From Chamaelirium japonicum (taxonomy: Eukaryota; Streptophyta; Magnoliopsida; Liliales; Melanthiaceae), in assembly GCA_947650365.1 (NCBI GenBank), contig OX393549.1, positions 89,541,156 to 89,605,155 of the forward strand: DNA of 64,000 nt. The letters run 5' to 3'. The notes below the pieces were generated by a model. The model was not told the DNA's origin. It did not search any database and saw only the letters and a program-made list of their open reading frames with translations. Position numbers and translations under genes: made by a program. Shown piece by piece: positions 23,213 through 35,117 of the stretch; positions within the stretch are counted from its first letter, which is position 1, and each line of letters begins with the position of its first letter.

Positions 23213-23690
23213 GCATTAGTCGCACATTGGTAATGGGGAGGAGGGTGACCTCTCTTAATATTCCCGATGGGCGCTCCCCCCTTCAAGATGTTAGCCTTTT
23301 GGAATAATAAGGGTTGTCAACAAGGTATCAGAGCTAGGTCTTGCTCCGGGAGCTCTGCTTGATTGTGCCATGCCACGAGGGAGGGGGGGGGGGGGGGGGG
23401 GGTAGGGGTGGGAGGGTTTAAGGGTCTGCGCGCTCATGCCCAACCCGACTTGCACAAACCTTAACATGTTTTGCCCGTGGAACCCGAGGAACCCCGTGGA
23501 AGCAAAACCCGTGCTTGCCCATTCTAGTTCCTCGGGTTGCCCAATTTGCAAAATAATGGACAGGTTGGGCGGGCTGGATGGGTTGCCCAATTAGAAATAC
23601 TTGTGCACATAAATAACCTGTTGTGCACTCTTCCCTTCAATAGGCTAGCCTTTTGAAGTAACAAGGGGTTGTCAACAGTTATAAACTCTC
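23213..23690 (+). repeat. LTR/TRIM-like repeat (copy 4) plus duplicated tail
   Basis: TTAGTCGCACATTGGTAATGG is followed by GGGTTGTCAACAAGGTATCAGAGC, an LTR end ...TCAACA next to a tRNA-iMet primer site, then TGCTCCGGGAGCT and a ~20-base G run at about 23383-23402. Part of the LTR end (GGCTAGCCTTTTG, AAGGGGTTGTCAACA) recurs at about 23641-23678. Flanking text 'CATGCCCAACCCGAC' is also duplicated (about 23434 and 23734). Confidence 0.6.
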
Positions 23691-23993
23691 AACAGATTCT
23701 ATTGGTGGGACTTGGGTGGATTGAAGGGTTTGCTCATGCCCAACCCGACCTACGCACATCTCAACCCATTTTACTCATGAAATCCTGGGAACCTGTGGAA
23801 ACCCAATCCATGCTTACACATGTCGGGTTGCCTAATTTGCCAAAACATGGTCCCTGTTGGACGGATTTAATTTGATCACAATAAATAAAAATACTTGATC
23901 TTTTAAAACCAAAATAAGAAGAAAAAAAAAGTAGAAATAAATTAATCTATTAACCAACAATTGCCACCACTACAAAAAATTAAATCAGCCAAC

Positions 23994-23995
<2 letters not shown>

Positions 23996-24060
<65 letters not shown>
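23996..24060. repeat. (TC)n microsatellite
   Basis: About 32 uninterrupted TC dinucleotides. Confidence 0.95.
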
Positions 24061-24065
<5 letters not shown>

Positions 24066-24935
24066 CTAAAACCTTTATCACATTTCGGAATGACTATGGT
24101 GATGGATCAACAACAGCAAACCTACAAGCATATATGCCACAGTCCTCGCCTACTTGAGTTCCTCAGGTTGGGAAAGACGGTGCCAAAACCCATCCAAATT
24201 GAAATCAGGTTGATCTTTTTTTGTCCAAATCCGTCGAAATTTTTAACCAGTTTTGTCTATGTTTGTCCATTATTCGGGTTGGATTGGTCACGTTCGGAAC
24301 AGACCCGCCCAAGTCCCACCCCTAATAGATTCCATCATTCCTTTTAAAGCATATTTTACCTGCACACCTGTTCTTTTTTAACACCTAGAGAAAAGATTAC
24401 TATTGCTCTTTAACTAATAAATTCCTTAGGCTATGGACCATAGCCATGTAATAAAAGGCGGTCGGGTCCTGCTTCAACCTACTTGCTTGCTGCCACCTAC
24501 CTGCTTTACTATATGTTATTTGTTGTAGTGTGAAAACCATCCAATATTTGATCCAAGGTCACACATTGAATATGTTATGGGACAAAGGTTTTTGTAGTTC
24601 TAGTAGCTTCTATAGTAATTCTGAAAATAATTTATCCCGTACCGGGGCAATGGGCGGCTCAGGCGATACACCTCGGCGTGGGCTACGAGGCACCGATCAG
24701 TCATGCCTGATGACAAGGATGGGGTGCGATGCACTGGTGGCGATGCTTGTCGTCGGACGGGAAGCTCATGGATGTATAATTTCTCAAAAAAAAACTCTTT
24801 CATATTTTATAGTCCACATGTCAGTTCTACTGAGGTAACCATGATGTATACAATTTTTATTTTTATTTTTATTTTGAGAAATTCCTCTCGGTGAATGAGG
24901 GGGTGTTCGGCCGAGATCCCAACCAGTGGATTAGT
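24061..24935. other. Unclassified intergenic DNA
   Basis: No gene, RNA or bounded element was recognised. Short open frames have no supporting features. Confidence 0.4.
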
Positions 24936-25420
24936 AAAATAGAATTAATTTACAAAGGTGGAGGGAGAAGAAATGAGGGGGGAGGAGAGGGGGGACATGG
25001 GACCATTCTAGTTACAGAGATTAAGAATAATGGACTTTGGCCCCGACGGTTGGTTACAAAGTCCACATGTGGATGAGAGATTTAATATGGATGATAACAG
25101 TGACCGCCATACTGTTCTTTGCCTGGAAGGTCCGTTTGTTTCTCTCCAGCCAGATGGCCCAATAGACGGCAATGGCGAGAGTGTCCCAGCCCTTTCTATA
25201 TGTGACCTTGATCCTTCTTTTTCTCTAGAGGCCCCATAGGGAAGTCATAGAAGTCGGTGAAGAGTGCAGGTTTGGCTTGGGCAAGAAGTGATGCCACAAC
25301 AATTTGGAGAAGTCACAGCGTAGAAGAAGTGATGGATACTTTTCTAGCAAGGATGTATAATTTTTAACTTGATTCTTTTCTATTAAATCAGTTATGCTGG
25401 ACACCTGCCAAGCCATGACA
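24936..25420 (-). pseudogene. LINE 3' ORF fragment (reverse-transcriptase zinc-binding region)
   Basis: On the minus strand, frames near 25416-25225 give LLRCDFSKLLWHHFLPKP, and the next block gives WDTLAIAVYWAIWLERNKRTFQ (about 25205-25120). This is the usual C-x-F-S-x-x-x-W ... AIWLERN-R-F pattern downstream of L1-type plant LINE reverse transcriptases. A frame change lies near 25230. The RT core is not present. Confidence 0.7.
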
Positions 25421-25429
25421 CTTCTTTAT

Positions 25430-26540
25430 CCGATCAGTCTATAATAAATTGATGAAGCATAAGGTGGAGTCTTCCCCTAATCGATTTGATATACACCAGC
25501 ATATGATAAATTGGAAGAGGCTTTGGCATTTTAAATCTTTACTTTCCAAGATCACCATGTTCATTTGGAGAATTCTAGCAGATTGCCTTCCTCTTCGATC
25601 CAAATTAGCCAAAATCATTTTGAGCTTACCTGCGGATTCTATTTTTTGCTCGTGCAACAATGAGACCAATCACCATCTTTTTTCGACTGTTAGTTCACCA
25701 AAGGTGCTGGTCCAATTCAATCCCTAGTGGCTTTTGGAGTGTTGACAGATCCCTAGTGGGCCACATTGGGTTTCTTTTTTACTCGGGCAGAGAGAGTTTA
25801 TCACTTGCTGCTTATATAATATGGTTGATCTGGAAGACAAGTAATGATGTCATTATCAATGATGGTAGGCCGGACTACACGAAGATTCTAGCCTAAGTTG
25901 TTATACTTAATAATTTGACTAAGGAAGATCAGCATCCTCCAATAGCCAAAGCCAAAGATTTCAGTTGGACTCGACCTACGGATGGAATGCTTAAAGTCGA
26001 TTTTGATGCTGCAGTCGATCCTCCCAAGTCGGCAGTGGGACTGATTATTCGAGATCACCTGGGGACCTACATCCGCAATTATGGTGTTATACAAGAGCTT
26101 TGCTCCCCACTGGAAGCCAAGACCAGAACCATGCTTATTGCGATCAAGTTTTGTTAGAAGCAACGTAATTCTGAAAGGGGATAACCTTACAGTGATTACT
26201 CTCCTGTTGGAGGGGAACGACATCCCTCCATGGCGTATCCACAGTGATATAGTGGAGTGCATGAGACTTATTAAGCTTTTTTCCTTCGTTCGAGCCCAGC
26301 ACGTTCCTCATGAGAGAAATGAGGCCGCCCACCTATTAGGGGCTCATTCTCTCAATTGGAATGTTGATTTCACATCAGAAGAGATTCCTGATTTTGTTGC
26401 TAAGGATTGTAGCGCTTCTTGTACTGAGGAAGAATCTTCCTCCGTTCTTGAGAACCAAATCCATCTAAGATGTAATTGAGATTTTCTTTTGGACACATGG
26501 CGCCATGAATAGAACCCCATGGTTTTTCGCAAAAAAAAAA
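25430..26540 (+). pseudogene. LINE 3' end: zinc-binding region and RNase H-like domain
   Basis: WKRLWHFKSLLSKITMFIWR and LADCLPLRSKLAK (25510-25620) are typical of the RT zinc-binding region. DGMLKVDFDAAVDPPKSAVG with LIIRDHLG (25980-26060) and the later block ending HVPHERNEAAHLLGAHSL (about 26300-26360) are the RNase H-like domain. A frameshift near 26150 and stops near 25725 break the frame. The element ends with a ten-base A tract at 26530-26539, consistent with a LINE tail. Confidence 0.8.
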
Positions 26541-26599
26541 CTTATTTCTTCATTTACATTGTTATTACTAGAGAAATTATTGCATTCCTCGTAAAGCTC

Positions 26600-27045
26600 T
26601 CGACGGAGCTGCAAAGTCTATATATTTGATGTTGACCTCTGATTGTGTCCATTGTAATTATCCTAGTTGAGAGGTTCAGCTCTCCGAACTGGATATCCGA
26701 GCCATTTTGTACCAAACACCCTATATATTTACAAGTTATCAAAACCCTCCAAATTTACACCATTTTGTACCAAACACCCTATATATATATGAAAAGTGCA
26801 TGCAATGTTTAATATATATATAATAGTAATAATAATAATTTATCAAAGATTCGGGGGGTTTTTTATAAAAATACAGAATTTTTAGAGCGTGGAGGCCTTT
26901 GGAGGTCCCGATCGCACATGGCCTACGTGGCACGCCACATAGGTAATTAGAGTCCCGTTCGGAGCCGGTTGGAGCGGAGGAATTGCTTCTGCGTGCCACG
27001 TCCGCCTTCAGAGCTCCGCTCGGAGCCCGTTGGAGATGCTCTAAG
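26600..27045 (-). mobile_element. MITE of the GAGCATCTCCAAC family, minus copy
   Basis: Right end GTTGGAGATGCTCTAAG at about 27028-27044. The segment 26665-26760 (GAGAGGTTCAGCTC..., TGGATATCCGAGCCATTTTG, TATATATTTACAAGTTATC) is the reverse complement of the internal part of the copies at 29.2 and 29.7 kb. The left TIR is not found, so it is truncated. Confidence 0.65.
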
Positions 27046-27320
27046 ACTCCCAACTGAACCCAAGGAAAATTTTGCGATCGGCTACTCTCCATCCACTGTT
27101 CCGCCATATCCCCCATATATAAATCACCAGAAGGGGAACCTTTAAAAAAAAAAATCACCAGACGAGGCTACCTCCTTGTCCTCGTCCGATGGAGTCCTAC
27201 CCTACTAGGAAGAATCAGCAACAACATCTAGCAAACGCGAAACATGTTCGACCGCTCTTTGATGTGCCTCCAACTCTGATGACATCTCCAGTGGGGCAAA
27301 GCCCGGTGGAGTAGTTAATC

Positions 27321-27795
27321 TAGGGCTGGCAATTTCGGACCCGACACGGCAGACCCGACACGACCCGACACGAAGTTAGCGGGTCTGGGTTAGGGCTAAA
27401 CGGGTTCGGGTCGTAAACGGGTCGACACGATAGACCCGTTTAATAAACGGGTCGGGCCCGGGTTTAGGGTCTGGACACGGTAGACCCGGGAAGACCCGTT
27501 TAGTATTCAACGGGTCGTGTCGGGTCGGATCGGATCTACCCGCAATCCGATACTATAATATATAATACCAACGGGTCTTTCGGGTCAGGTCGGGTCGAGT
27601 CGGATCGGGTCAACTGAATAGTCTCGGGTGCTTACCGGGTCTTATCGGGTCTACCCGTTTATTAGTGGGTCGGGTACGGGTTTAGGATCTAGACACGATT
27701 AGTTAAACGGGTCGGGTTCGGGTTTGGGGTTTTTGGACAAGAACACGGCTAGACATGACACGAACCCGGCACGACCCGACCCATTGCCACCCCTA
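27321..27795. mobile_element. hAT-type non-autonomous element with 8-bp target duplication
   Basis: A 475-bp element starting TAGGGCTGGCAAT and ending ATTGCCACCCCTA (terminal inverted repeats). It is flanked by a perfect 8-bp duplication AGTTAATC (27313-27320 and 27796-27803), the size expected for hAT. The interior is saturated with CGGGTCGGGT and GACCCG subterminal motifs. No coding capacity. A partial sister copy is at 34820-35094. Confidence 0.92.
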
Positions 27796-27959
27796 AGTTA
27801 ATCGGATCAAGATGGACCAGTCTGGTCATGGTCCGTCCCAAGGAGCAGCAATTGCTGCAATTAAAGCACGACCACCAGCCTTTGCAGGATTGTCGACGGT
27901 CTCTAATGAGCATGATGATACCTTGTGACCCACGCACCCACAACAAAAACATATTCGAG

Positions 27960-28770
27960 GCAACCCCTCCAAAGAAAATAATTAAAAGAATAACATGTTA
28001 CCTTCCTCAATATCCACATGCACCCCTGGAGCCAGGCTACGATTGAGATCCACCTCAACATAGACGGGAACATACAATCCTCGATCTCCCTCCAAGGATT
28101 TGCTCTTCACACGAATCGGACGACCCGCACCTTGAGCAATTGTCATAATGAGCACTTCGCCATACACATCTATAGGTCGCTCAGGCAAACGTACCCATAC
28201 TGGGACTTTCTCTATCTGGTACGTTCCCAACCGAAAGAATGGAGACCACCGCTTGTGACCTAGTGTCTTCCGTTCAAAGGTCCAAGGAGTGCCTTCCCAT
28301 TCATCAATGAGATCCTCCTCAAGTTCAAACAGAAAGAAAAAGTAGCCACCAACTAAGTCGATTATCTGGACCCTATTGACACATGGCCAACTTCATGTGA
28401 TGATGCGACGCAACACCTCCAATGGAAGACGGCCGCCTAGAAAATTTTCAACCGGAGCACGAGCCCATCAGCTCTGGAACTCCTACAATTTGGCGGCTAG
28501 TAGCTTAACATGACCACCCTCAAGCGGCGGAAGATCGTCCCAATGCTCGTCCGGCATACGGTTTGGGGTAACTCCACCGGAAACACCCCCACCCTTAGCT
28601 GCGGCCTCCAGGTACGAAATCCGAGGAGAATACGTTCCACCAAACACCAGAGCGGGGCCAGCCTTCGGCAGCGAAAACCACGCCTTCACGGAGTGCGCGT
28701 CCCTGTCAGAAGACAGAGCCATGGATAGAGTCCCAGGCGTACCCCTAGCGGCGATGCGCGCAACCATCGC
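27960..28770 (-). pseudogene. LINE ORF1 fragment (DUF4283-like nucleic-acid-binding protein)
   Basis: The minus strand gives VPVWVRLPERPIDVYGEVL and GAGRPIRVKSKS..GDRGLYVPVYVEVDL..LAPGV (28200-28030). These match the conserved plant L1 ORF1 pattern (VWVRLPxLP..., RYARVCVEIDL, LP). Upstream on the same strand are IDEWEGTPWTFERKTLG (about 28310-28260) and a possible N-terminus from an ATG at 28767. Stops and frame breaks lie near 28480 and 28390. Sequence to about 29020 may be its 5' leader. Confidence 0.75.
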
Positions 28771-29030
28771 AGGTGCTGCATACGCCGGCCGAGGAGAGGA
28801 TCCCCCACGGTTGATCGCCCCAACGAAGCCCTAGATCGGACGGTGGAGATCCCCACCCTAGCGCATGGCCCTAGATCATGGAAGACGCAAACCGAGGAGA
28901 GGTTCCTCCGTGGCTGATCGCCCCCAATGGAGCTCTAGATCAGGCGGCGGAGAGCCCCAACGGAGCCCTAGACCAGCACGTACCCAACTTACTGTCTGCA
29001 TGATTCTTGCTTCCGAGTGGAGAGAATTGC

Positions 29031-29372
29031 ACGTGCGGCCCGGACCTCCGAAGCCCTCCACATACAACAGAGCTCCTTCGGAGCCTCGGAAGGAATAAAA
29101 AATTCTGTCTTTTTTTAAAAAACCCCCCGGAACTTCATAAATTATTTTTTATATATATCAAAACATGTACTTTTTAACAGATTTGGTGTAACTTTGGAGA
29201 CTTTGGATAACTTGTAAATATATAAGGTGTTTCATGCAAATGGCTCGGATATCCCGTTCGGAGGCCGTTGGAGCTGAACCTCTCAACGAGGACGCCTCCG
29301 ATGAGTTGGCAGCAAAATGTGGGCCCCACTTGCTTCGGAGGTGCTCCGAGCTTCAGAGCCGGTTGGAGATGC
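29031..29372 (+). mobile_element. MITE copy, left-truncated, tandem with the next
   Basis: Nearly identical to the internal and right parts of 29505-29852 (shared GTGCGGCCCGGACCTCCGAAG, GTTCGGAGGCCGTTGGAGCTGAA, ending GAGCCGGTTGGAGATGCTCTAAG). It lacks the left terminal block, so it was likely cut when the neighbouring copy arrived or recombined. Confidence 0.8.
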
Positions 29373-29382
29373 TCTAAGCATA

Positions 29383-29852
29383 AGCATCTCCAACCGGCTC
29401 CGTAGGCGAGCTCTGAAGGCCCACGTGGCACTCCGAATAGAAATGGATGCTCCAACTGGCTCCGAAGGATGCTATGAAGGCCTACGTGGCATGCCACATA
29501 GGCCACGTGCGGCCCGGACCTCCGAAGCCCTCCACATACAACAGAGCTACTTCGGAGCCTCCGAACGAATAAAAAATTCTGTCTTTTTTTAAAAAACCCC
29601 CCGGAACTTCATAAATTATTTTATATATATATATATATCAAAACATGTATTTTTAACAGATTTGGTGTAACTTTGGAGATTTTGGATAACTTGTAAATAT
29701 ATAGGGTGTTTCATGCAAATGGCTCGGATATCCCGTTCGGAGGCCGTTGGAGCTGAACCTCTCAACAAGGACGCCTCCGATGAGGTGGTAGCAAAATGCG
29801 GGCCCCACTTGCTTCGGAGGTGCTCCGAGCTTCAGAGCCGGTTGGAGATGCT
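29383..29852 (+). mobile_element. Complete-looking MITE with AGCATCTCCAACCGGCTC ends
   Basis: A 470-bp element with terminal inverted repeats AGCATCTCCAACCGGCTCCG and CAGAGCCGGTTGGAGATGCT. It lies 10 bp after the truncated copy, in the same direction. The terminal GAGCATCTCCAAC motif is common in plant MITEs; superfamily not decided. Confidence 0.8.
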
Positions 29853-29879
29853 CTAAGACGATGCTCCTCCAATCAACAC

Positions 29880-32859
29880 ATATCCCAGTTTCGGCAACTT
29901 GAGAGAGCCTTGGACTTCAATAAATTTTTGGGTTATTTTGACTTTGCCCCCAAATTTTACCTAGAGAGAGTGCAAAGTCAATTAAATTTAAGACGAAACT
30001 TAATTTTTGTTCCCTTATTGAATAATGAAGGTTTTTTAGTTTTATTTGATGCTTCTGGTGTGTCAATTAAATTAAATGGTTCCTTTGTTTGTAAGAAAAA
30101 GACACATAATGGTCTTTATGTAATTAACTCTAATCATAAGCAGGATAACATAACTGAAGCCTGTGTGGTTAATTTATCTAAAAGAAAAAATCTTTCAGAT
30201 AATCCAACACTCTTTTGGTATCTAAGGCTTGGACACATAGCCTTAGACAGGATTCACAGGTTGATTAAGGTAGGACTTTTAAGTCCAGATGTTTTAGAGA
30301 GCCTACCAACGTATGAGTTTTGCTTGGAAGGCAAGATGACTAAAAGAACTTTCCGAGCTAAAGGTAGCAGATCTCAGGATGTATTAGAGTTAGTACACAC
30401 TGATATATGTAGGCCCATAAGTGTCCATGCCATAGGAGGCTTCGAGTATTTTATCACCTTCACAGATGATCACTCAAGGTTTGGATACATATACCTAATG
30501 CGGCGGAAGTCTGAATCCTTTAATAAGTTCAAGGAGTTCAGAACTGAAGTAGAAAAACAGACGAGTAAAAGTATCAAGTCTCTTCGATCGGATCAAGAAG
30601 GCGAATACCTATCGGATGAATTTATTGGGTACCTACGTGATCATGGGATTGTATCCCAGTTGACTGCACCAGGGACACCACAATAAAACGGTGTATCTGA
30701 GAGGAGAAACCGAACTTTGTTAGACATGGTTTGGACTATGATGGGTTATGCAATAAACCTAGTTTTTTGGGATATGCCCTAAAGACGGCAACATATACCT
30801 TGAACTTTGTTCCTTCAAAGTCAGTACCTCTAACTCCTTAGGAGCTGTGATTGAAGCGAAAGCCAAGCCTGCAGCACTTTAGGATTCGGGGTTGTCCAGC
30901 ATATATGTGGAAGGACAAGCGAGATAAGATGGAGTCAAAGACTAAGGTATGTCTATTCGTTGGGTATCCAAAAGGGAAAAAGGGTGGTTTATTTTTTGAT
31001 CCTGAGAATAGAAAGGTTGTCATCTCGACGAACGCCGTATTCCTGGAGCAGGATTATTTAATATACCATAAGCCCACCAGTAAAGTAGTTCTTGAAGAAT
31101 TGCTTGGTACTGATGGGAGTACACAGACAGAAAACGTAGTGGGAGCCGATACCACTAAGATAAATGATACTGTAGAATCGACTCCTACGGAACCACCACG
31201 GGCTCGTCACAGTGGGAGGACCATAAGAGCTCCTGATAGATACATTGGAGAAGCCTTCTTGGTAGATCCAGAGTTTCAGGAGGATGATCCTCTGAATTAT
31301 GACAAAGCGATGGTATCCTCTGACCATGCAGCATGGCAGAAAGCCATGGAGGCAGAACTGACATCGATGTCCCAAAACTCGGTCTGGACACTTGTAACAC
31401 CACCTCACAATATTAAACATTTTAGGTGTAAGTGGGTGTACAAAAGAAAAAAAGATCCGGATGGTACCCTTGAAACTTACAAAGCTAGACTAGTCGCTAA
31501 GGGTTATACCCAGTGAAAAGGGATCGACTATGACGAAAGCTTTTCGCCAATGGCTATGCTTAAGTCTATCCGGATCCTCTTGTCATTGCAGCCCATTATG
31601 ATTGGGAGATTTGACAAATGGGCATCAAGACCGCATTCCTCAACAGGGATTTGGAAGAAGACATCTATATATCTTAGCCTCCAGGCTTTGTCGCAAAAGG
31701 TCAGGAAAGCCTGGTGTACAAGTTGCAAAGGTCCATTTATGGACTGAAGCAAGCATCCAGAAGTTGGAACATGCATTTTGATCAGGCTATCCAGTCTTAT
31801 GGATTTGAACAGAACGTGGATGAACCATGTGTTTATAAAGGGAGCGATAAGACTGCAGTAGGTTTTCTAGTACTTTACGTAGATGATATCCTGCTCATTG
31901 AAAACGATGTTGGAATGTTGTCTGCAGTGAAGGCATGGTTATCCTCTCAATTTGACATGAAAGACTTAGGTGAAGAGAGTTATGTTCTGGGGATCAAGGT
32001 AACTCGAGATCACCAGAACAAGATTCTCTCGCTGTCACAGTCAGCCTACATAGATACTATCTTGGTCAGATTCAGTATGCACAACTCCAAGAAGGGACTC
32101 GTTCTATTCAGACATGAAATGAAATTATCCAAGGATCAGGGTCCTAAGACTCCTGAGGAGATAGCAGAGATACAGAAGATACCTTATGCTTCGGCTGTAG
32201 GAAGTCTGATATATGCTATGCAGTGCACGAGACCAGATATATGCTATGCAGTAGGCATGATGGGCAGGTATCAGTTAAATCCGGATCCAGGATACTGGAC
32301 TGCTGTGAAAAGTATACTCAAGTATCTTTATAGGATAAGAGATTATGAGTTAGTTTACTCTTCACAGAAACTTATGCCGATTGGATATACGGATTCTGAT
32401 TTTGCAGCAGATCCGGAATCCATGAGATCGACGTCAGGATTTGTGTTTTCATTGGGAGGAGGAGCTGTTAGTTGGAGGAGCCTGAAGCAAGGATGCATCG
32501 TGGATTCGACGACAGAGGCTGAGTATGTTGCAGCGTGCGAAGTAGCCAAGGAGGCAGTGTGGCTCAAGAAGTTCCTCACGGACTTAGGATATGTACCGGA
32601 AGTTCAAGATCCTATTGTCCTTTACTGCGATAATAGTAGAGCAGTAGCACAATCCAAGGAGCCAAGATATCACCAGAATAGTGAGCACATCGATCAGAAA
32701 TACTATATTATCTGGGACTTGCAGAAGCGAGGGGAGGTTGTAGTGACTCAGGTGGCGTCTGCAGATAACATGGTGGAACCTTTCACAATAGCGTTATCGA
32801 CCAAGGCTTTTGAGAAGCACGTGGATGCCATGGGAGTTAAGTCTGCTATTCCCCGCTAG
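29880..32859 (+). pseudogene. Ty1-copia polyprotein, 5'-truncated
   Basis: Order: pre-integrase region (LFWYLRLGHIALDRIHRL, about 30205-30260), then integrase with VHTDI, LRSDQEGEYLSDEF and NGVSERRNR carrying the D, D, E residues (about 30390-30720). Next are a linker, reverse transcriptase (KWVYKRKKDPDG at 31430; SIYGLKQASRSW at 31735; YVDDILL at 31880) and RNase H (TDSDFAADPESMRSTSGFVF, TTEAEYVAACEVAKEAVWLK, EHIDQKYYIIWDL). Stops at 30684 and 31514 and frameshifts near 30700-30850 and 31590-31710 kill it. The last 1,146 bp (31714-32859) remain open. Gag, protease and the 5' LTR are absent; MITE sequence abuts the left break. Confidence 0.9.
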
Positions 32860-32873
32860 GCCAAGTAGGAGAT

Positions 32874-34819
32874 TGTTGTAGCTCGTGTGTCCTAAGTATG
32901 GATTTTCTGTATTAACATTAATAAAGATGACTTTGGTTATTGCTTTAATTAGAACACTACTTTGGTATATGTTAATACACATATAATAAAAAGACCCTAG
33001 GAACACAGTAGGCCACTGAGGCGCATGGTGGATCCATGCTTGGGAGACCCAGTGGACCAGTTCTGTGTAGACCTAGAACTTGTTCACAGCTTTGGTGATG
33101 TCGGTCGCTTCACCGAGAATAAGTTGTTGGCAGGTAGAGGATGTGGTGAAGTCTCCACCACGGGAACATGAGATTCTCATTCACCTTACCAAGCACGATG
33201 ATCGTGTTGAATATGAACTAAGACGGTGCACAGTTTGGTGATTCAGACACTGGTGTATAAACCGTCTTACTACTATAGATAATCTGTCCTTAACCCTGAG
33301 GGACCATGTACACTGGGCCAACCAGTTGTGTGGTGCTTTGATGTACCAATGTGTGCGAACCTTCCATAGTCCAATACCACGGTACGTTGGTTACCTGACT
33401 GACGCTTGAGTGGCATGCAATCCCTACAGGTTATCCGACATCCAGTGTTGGATGGGTGCGTTTTGATGAGTCAATCTGTCCACACAGTTAACCCAGGCCT
33501 GGTGGTTGTCAGTATGACTGACGACGTTTCAGATGCTAGGCATAGCACCAGAAGGTGTGTAGTGTTATAGATGACAAGTCATCAAATCCTAGTTAGATGA
33601 TCGATTGGGATCTGACGGTGCTCCTCACCGCCCGAGTCGTATCATGGCACCAGTAATATGAGGGACTAAGGATTATCAGAGTAGTAGAGAACAGGGTTAC
33701 GAGGGAGTAACATAAGTTTAAGATCACTATAGTTCAACTCGCGTCGCACTCTGGGTTGCTACGTGGGTTAATCGGATTAGGGCTAATTAACGGAACTTTC
33801 GGTGTGTCACCGGAATAGTTAATCAGGGATCCGGTTGGAGCTAGAGATCCTGAACCCTGAAGGTTTCACCCTGTCGTTGCGTATAGGAATTGTTCCCCAC
33901 CCTGGTTGGATATGTTGGATGCGAAGTAGCGTGATAGAGCACAAGCCCGGAGCCTAAGAACCTAATTCACATGTTTTAGGGGCTGCAGGGGTATTTTGGT
34001 AAATACTGAAATATGGCTCAGAACATATTAAATATGGATCTTAAAATGAGCGGAATAATTCCAGAAGCTCATAGGCGCTGACATAACTCGATTCCTAATA
34101 GTGCACCTCACTCAATCTCTTTTACGGTGTTTCTCTTTTCGTGAAAGGCGTTTTCGTCCAGGCTTGACGATAGGTATTCTAAAACCCTAAAACCGACCCC
34201 CCCCCCCCCCCTCATCCTAATCCATATGGGGCCAGCCCTAACTTGCGTAGAGTAGTAGGGGACCGGCCCTATATGAGGAATAGAGAGGGAGGGGCCGGCC
34301 CTAGCTCTCCCCTCTCCTGAAAAACCCGACCCCCTCTCCCTCTCTCCCTTTTTGTGGTTTTGGCCAAGGAAGAAATAGGAAGAAAAAGGAAGAAGAAGGA
34401 GGAAGGAAGGAGAGAGAAAGAGAAGGAGGAGATCTCGCGGCTCGTCGTCATCTTCGCAATGAATTCCTTCGTCGGCTCGTAGTCCTTGCACTCAGAGATA
34501 GGACTTCGAGGATTCCTCTATTCGCAAAGGAAAGGGTGCCATCCGACAGCTTCCCTTGAAATTCATGTGCGGTTCATCATCGTTTCATTCTCTTTAGATC
34601 ATAGATCCAAAAGGTATGATGATTCTAAACACCTAACTAGATGCATGCATGCTTCCGTAGATCGTAGTATGCCTCTAGGGTGTCCGTACATATGCTACGA
34701 TCATAGATTTGCATGTAGATTGTTTTGTAGAATTAATTGTAATGAAACATACACTGTAAGATCTTCGGATCTACCTTTTGCTTCCGCTGCGACTCTGATA
34801 ATAGGATTTAATTCTAACA
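32874..34819 (+). repeat. 3' LTR of the truncated copia element
   Basis: The purine tract AAGTAGGAGAT leads into TGTTGTAGCTC at 32874; the probable end is ATTCTAACA at 34819, where CGGGT-rich hAT sequence starts. Length about 1,946 bp, TG...CA termini. A 14-base C run lies at about 34198-34211. The end was set by the sequence change, not by a paired LTR, so it may be off by a few bases. Confidence 0.7.
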
Positions 34820-35094
34820 TAGGGTCGGGTCGGGTCTACCCGCAATCCGATACTGTAATATATAGTATCAGTGGGTCTATCGAGTTAGGTCGGGTCGAGT
34901 CGGATCGGGTCAACTGAATAAACCCGTGTGGTAAACGGGCCTTGTCGGGTCTACCCATTTATAAACGGGTCGGGTACGAGTTTAGGAGCTAGACACGATT
35001 AGTTAAACGGGTTGGGTCCGGGTCTAGGGGTTTTGGACATGACCCGAAACTAGACACAACACGAACCCGACCCGACACAACCCATGGTCACCCC
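34820..35094. mobile_element. Right part of a CGGGTCGGGT hAT element, interrupted by copia
   Basis: Aligns with the right ~275 bp of the element at 27321-27795 (CTACCCGCAATCCGATACT, GGTCGGGTCGAGTCGGATCGGG, TAGACACGATTAGTTAAACGGG, ending TGGTCACCCCTA). Its left part is missing at the copia LTR edge, so the copia element inserted into this hAT copy before losing its own 5' half. Confidence 0.8.
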
Positions 35095-35117
35095 TATGCA
35101 TGGCAGAGGGGATCATG

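Noticed and set aside
23874..24360. Gene frame across the (TC)n tract
   Set aside because: The SLSLSL run is the microsatellite; no homologous domain or splice structure on either side.
34108..34491. 127-codon minus frame rich in Ser/Phe/Leu
   Set aside because: It lies in the copia 3' LTR over GA- and CT-rich text; composition artefact.
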